From: Elusimicrobiota bacterium
GTDB lineage: Bacteria; Elusimicrobiota; Elusimicrobia; UBA1565; UBA9628
NCBI GenBank assembly: GCA_016212825.1
Contig: JACRDS010000028.1
Coordinates: 1 to 33,069, forward strand
Direction of reading: 5' to 3'
Length of the DNA stretch: 33,069 bases
Numbering within the stretch: position 1 is the stretch's first letter; each line of letters opens with the position of its first letter. Both the position numbers and the translations under genes were made by a program. Below, one piece after another: positions 31,959 through 33,069 of this stretch. Below the pieces are notes generated by a model. That model ran no database searches, had not been told where the DNA came from, and worked only from the letters and a program-made list of their open reading frames with translations.

Positions 31959-32655
31959 AAAATCGAGAAAATCGGGACACAATACCTATTTCCCGCTCTC
32001 CCTTTGAGGGACGACCGGCCTTTCGTTTGCGTAGCTGACGCCCTGTTAGGGATTCCAAATGGGCCAAGAATTCTTCGGACCCTAGAGGCCTTCCTGTCTT
32101 CTCGCTACGTCGCAAATCTTCGACCGCTTTTTCACATAATGGCTCACCGAGGTGACGCCTCCAGTCGCCAGCGATGTCCAGCAGCGGCTTCACCTCGACC
32201 AGACGATCGCTCCTCATCTGCAAGTGCGCCCGAGCGCTGCTCCATGGATAGTCTTCCGGATTGCCAACCAAGCCGGCGCGCACAGGGTTCAATTCGAGGT
32301 ACTTGGCCGCATTCACGAAATGCCGCTCATCCATAGGGCAGGAGCTGAATCGCCCTTGCCAAAGGTAGCCCGTCCACCCCTCCCTTCGATTGATTAGGTT
32401 CGTATAGCGACGGTGCGTTTCCCCTATCGCCGAGCGCAAACCACCGGAAGTCCCCGGGACCGCGATGAGATGCACATGATTGGGCATCAGCGCATATCCC
32501 CATATACGCACATCGTTCTCTGCGGTCCTTTTAGCTAACAAATTCAGATATGTCCTATAATCCGAATCTTTGAAAAAAGTCCGCATCCTCCTCGTCCCTC
32601 GCTGGACCACATGGTGAGGAATTCCTGGGATGACGACTCTGGCAATGCGGGGCAT
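31909..32655 (-). CDS. REP-associated tyrosine transposase (Y1/IS200-like RAYT)
   Basis: The 248-residue protein has the Y1 transposase core: MPRIARVVIPGIPHHVVQRG, the HUH motif MPNHVHLI (His60, His62) and the probable catalytic Tyr84 in HRRYTNLINR, followed by GYLWQGRFSS. GGAGG precedes ATG 32655. RAYTs nick and move REP/BIME single-stranded elements and are usually chromosomal and non-catalytic on themselves. The visible C-terminus continues through the left inverted repeat and ends 50 bp inside the opposing cyclase gene, so the last 30 or so residues are not family sequence and reflect the insertion site. The base composition is more AT-rich than neighbours, a sign of a transferred element. 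Confidence 0.9.
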   Translation of the reverse strand: MPRIARVVIPGIPHHVVQRGTRRMRTFFKDSDYRTYLNLLAKRTAENDVRIWGYALMPNHVHLIAVPGTSGGLRSAIGETHRRYTNLINRREGWTGYLWQGRFSSCPMDERHFVNAAKYLELNPVRAGLVGNPEDYPWSSARAHLQMRSDRLVEVKPLLDIAGDWRRHLGEPLCEKAVEDLRRSEKTGRPLGSEEFLAHLESLTGRQLRKRKAGRPSKGEREIGIVSRFSRFSSGPSAGSSAGAWPRS

Positions 32656-32743
32656 AGTCGGTCCTCCGGGCCTCTAGCAGGCCCTACTATTCATACGACG
32701 CAGGACCGATTTTGTTCCACCAGGGAATAGGTATTGTGTCCCG
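31973..32743. mobile_element. RAYT transposon, 771 bp with 18-bp inverted ends
   Basis: CGGGACACAATACCTATT (31973-31990) and its perfect inverse (32726-32743) enclose one transposase gene. No target-site duplication is evident, as expected for single-strand Y1 transposition. The element lies between the convergent cyclase and PfaC-like genes and carries the same ends as the MITE at 21365-21484. Confidence 0.9.
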
Positions 32744-32745
32744 AA

Positions 32746-33069
32746 TTAGACGAGGCGCAGGGCGAAGTCGGTCATCTTATAGATGACCAGGCCGTCCACC
32801 TTCAGGAAGCCGTCGGCCTTGAGGAGCCGGCGCGCGTCGTCCACCGCGGTCACGCAGGCCTCGACGGTGACCAGCTTGTTCCTGGGGATGACCTGCCCGC
32901 GATAGAGCCAGGTGTGCTTCTGCCCCAGAGCCATCGACTCGAAGCGCCCGCCCGCGCCCTTCCAGCGCTCGCGCGCCGCCGCCTTCATGAGCTGGATGAA
33001 GGACTCCAGGCCCAAGGAGCCCGGACAGACCGGGTCCTGGTAGAAATGCGCCTTGAAGAACCACTCGGA
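32746..33069 (-). CDS. C-terminal FabA-like dehydratase domain of a PfaC-type PUFA synthase (5' end outside window)
   Basis: The last 107 residues of a minus-strand gene are visible. They match the hot-dog dehydratase of polyunsaturated-fatty-acid synthases: FFKAHFYQDPVCPGSLGLES (active-site His and DPVxPGSLGLE), then KHTWLYRGQVIPRNKLVTVE and a closing DGLVIYKMTDFALRLV. In PfaC, such domains remove water during stepwise synthesis of polyunsaturated chains. A separate FabA or heterocyst-glycolipid-type dehydratase is possible because the N-terminus is missing. The TAA stop (32746-32748) lies 2 nt from the RAYT end, which did not truncate the domain. Confidence 0.8.
   Translation of the reverse strand, partial: SEWFFKAHFYQDPVCPGSLGLESFIQLMKAAARERWKGAGGRFESMALGQKHTWLYRGQVIPRNKLVTVEACVTAVDDARRLLKADGFLKVDGLVIYKMTDFALRLV

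Overview
The window is GC-rich bacterial chromosome with tight coding, short intergenic gaps and many ATGA/GTGA stop-start overlaps. No rRNA, tRNA or CRISPR was seen. The taxon cannot be fixed from this sequence. The gene mix (soluble NuoEF/NuoG-like redox proteins, a His-Xaa-Ser repeat protein, an ole hydrocarbon cluster, a PfaC-like domain, a REP-associated transposase) would suit an environmental Elusimicrobiota-type or deltaproteobacterial-type lineage, which is only a guess.

Left part (1-11.9 kb), mostly minus strand: the tail of an unidentified plus-strand gene with a strong terminator; a receiver/PEP-synthase-like fusion protein; NADP-type glutamate dehydrogenase with a clear promoter and terminator; ferritin; and a redox operon of a stand-alone AsnC/Lrp effector domain, a NuoE-NuoF fusion and a 1232-residue 2Fe-2S/GltD-like/ferredoxin/NuoG-like fusion.

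Centre (12-21.3 kb): a secreted HExxH peptidase; a 45-residue small ORF; a Crp/Fnr-type regulator divergent from a 140-residue protein ending in 23 Ser-His-X triplets, with a perfect palindrome between them at about -41.5 from a plausible promoter; a glycogen operon (malQ-glgB plus an unknown 206-residue gene); RNase HI with a C-terminal hybrid-binding domain; and a TerC membrane protein.

Right part (21.3-33 kb): a minus-strand chain oleA-oleB-(poly-gamma-glutamate-hydrolase-like)-oleC-oleD-(phosphopentomutase-like), each gene overlapping the next or nearly so. OleA, B, C and D together make long-chain olefins by head-to-head condensation of acyl chains. An LPP20-like lipoprotein lies just upstream, and a divergent pair follows: a FlgO-like/VWA secreted protein and a class III nucleotide cyclase. 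The window ends in the C-terminus of a PfaC-type FabA-like dehydratase, so polyunsaturated acyl chains may feed the ole pathway.

A 771-bp RAYT transposon with 18-bp inverted ends lies between the cyclase and the dehydratase gene. A 120-bp non-autonomous relative with the same ends lies between terC and the phosphopentomutase-like gene. Both sit between convergent genes. The points most worth following are the palindrome-controlled His-Xaa-Ser protein, the GltD/NuoG fusion without an obvious catalytic Cys/Sec, the ole operon with two foreign members (one a DeoB homologue with Ile at the phospho-Thr position), and the RAYT/MITE pair.
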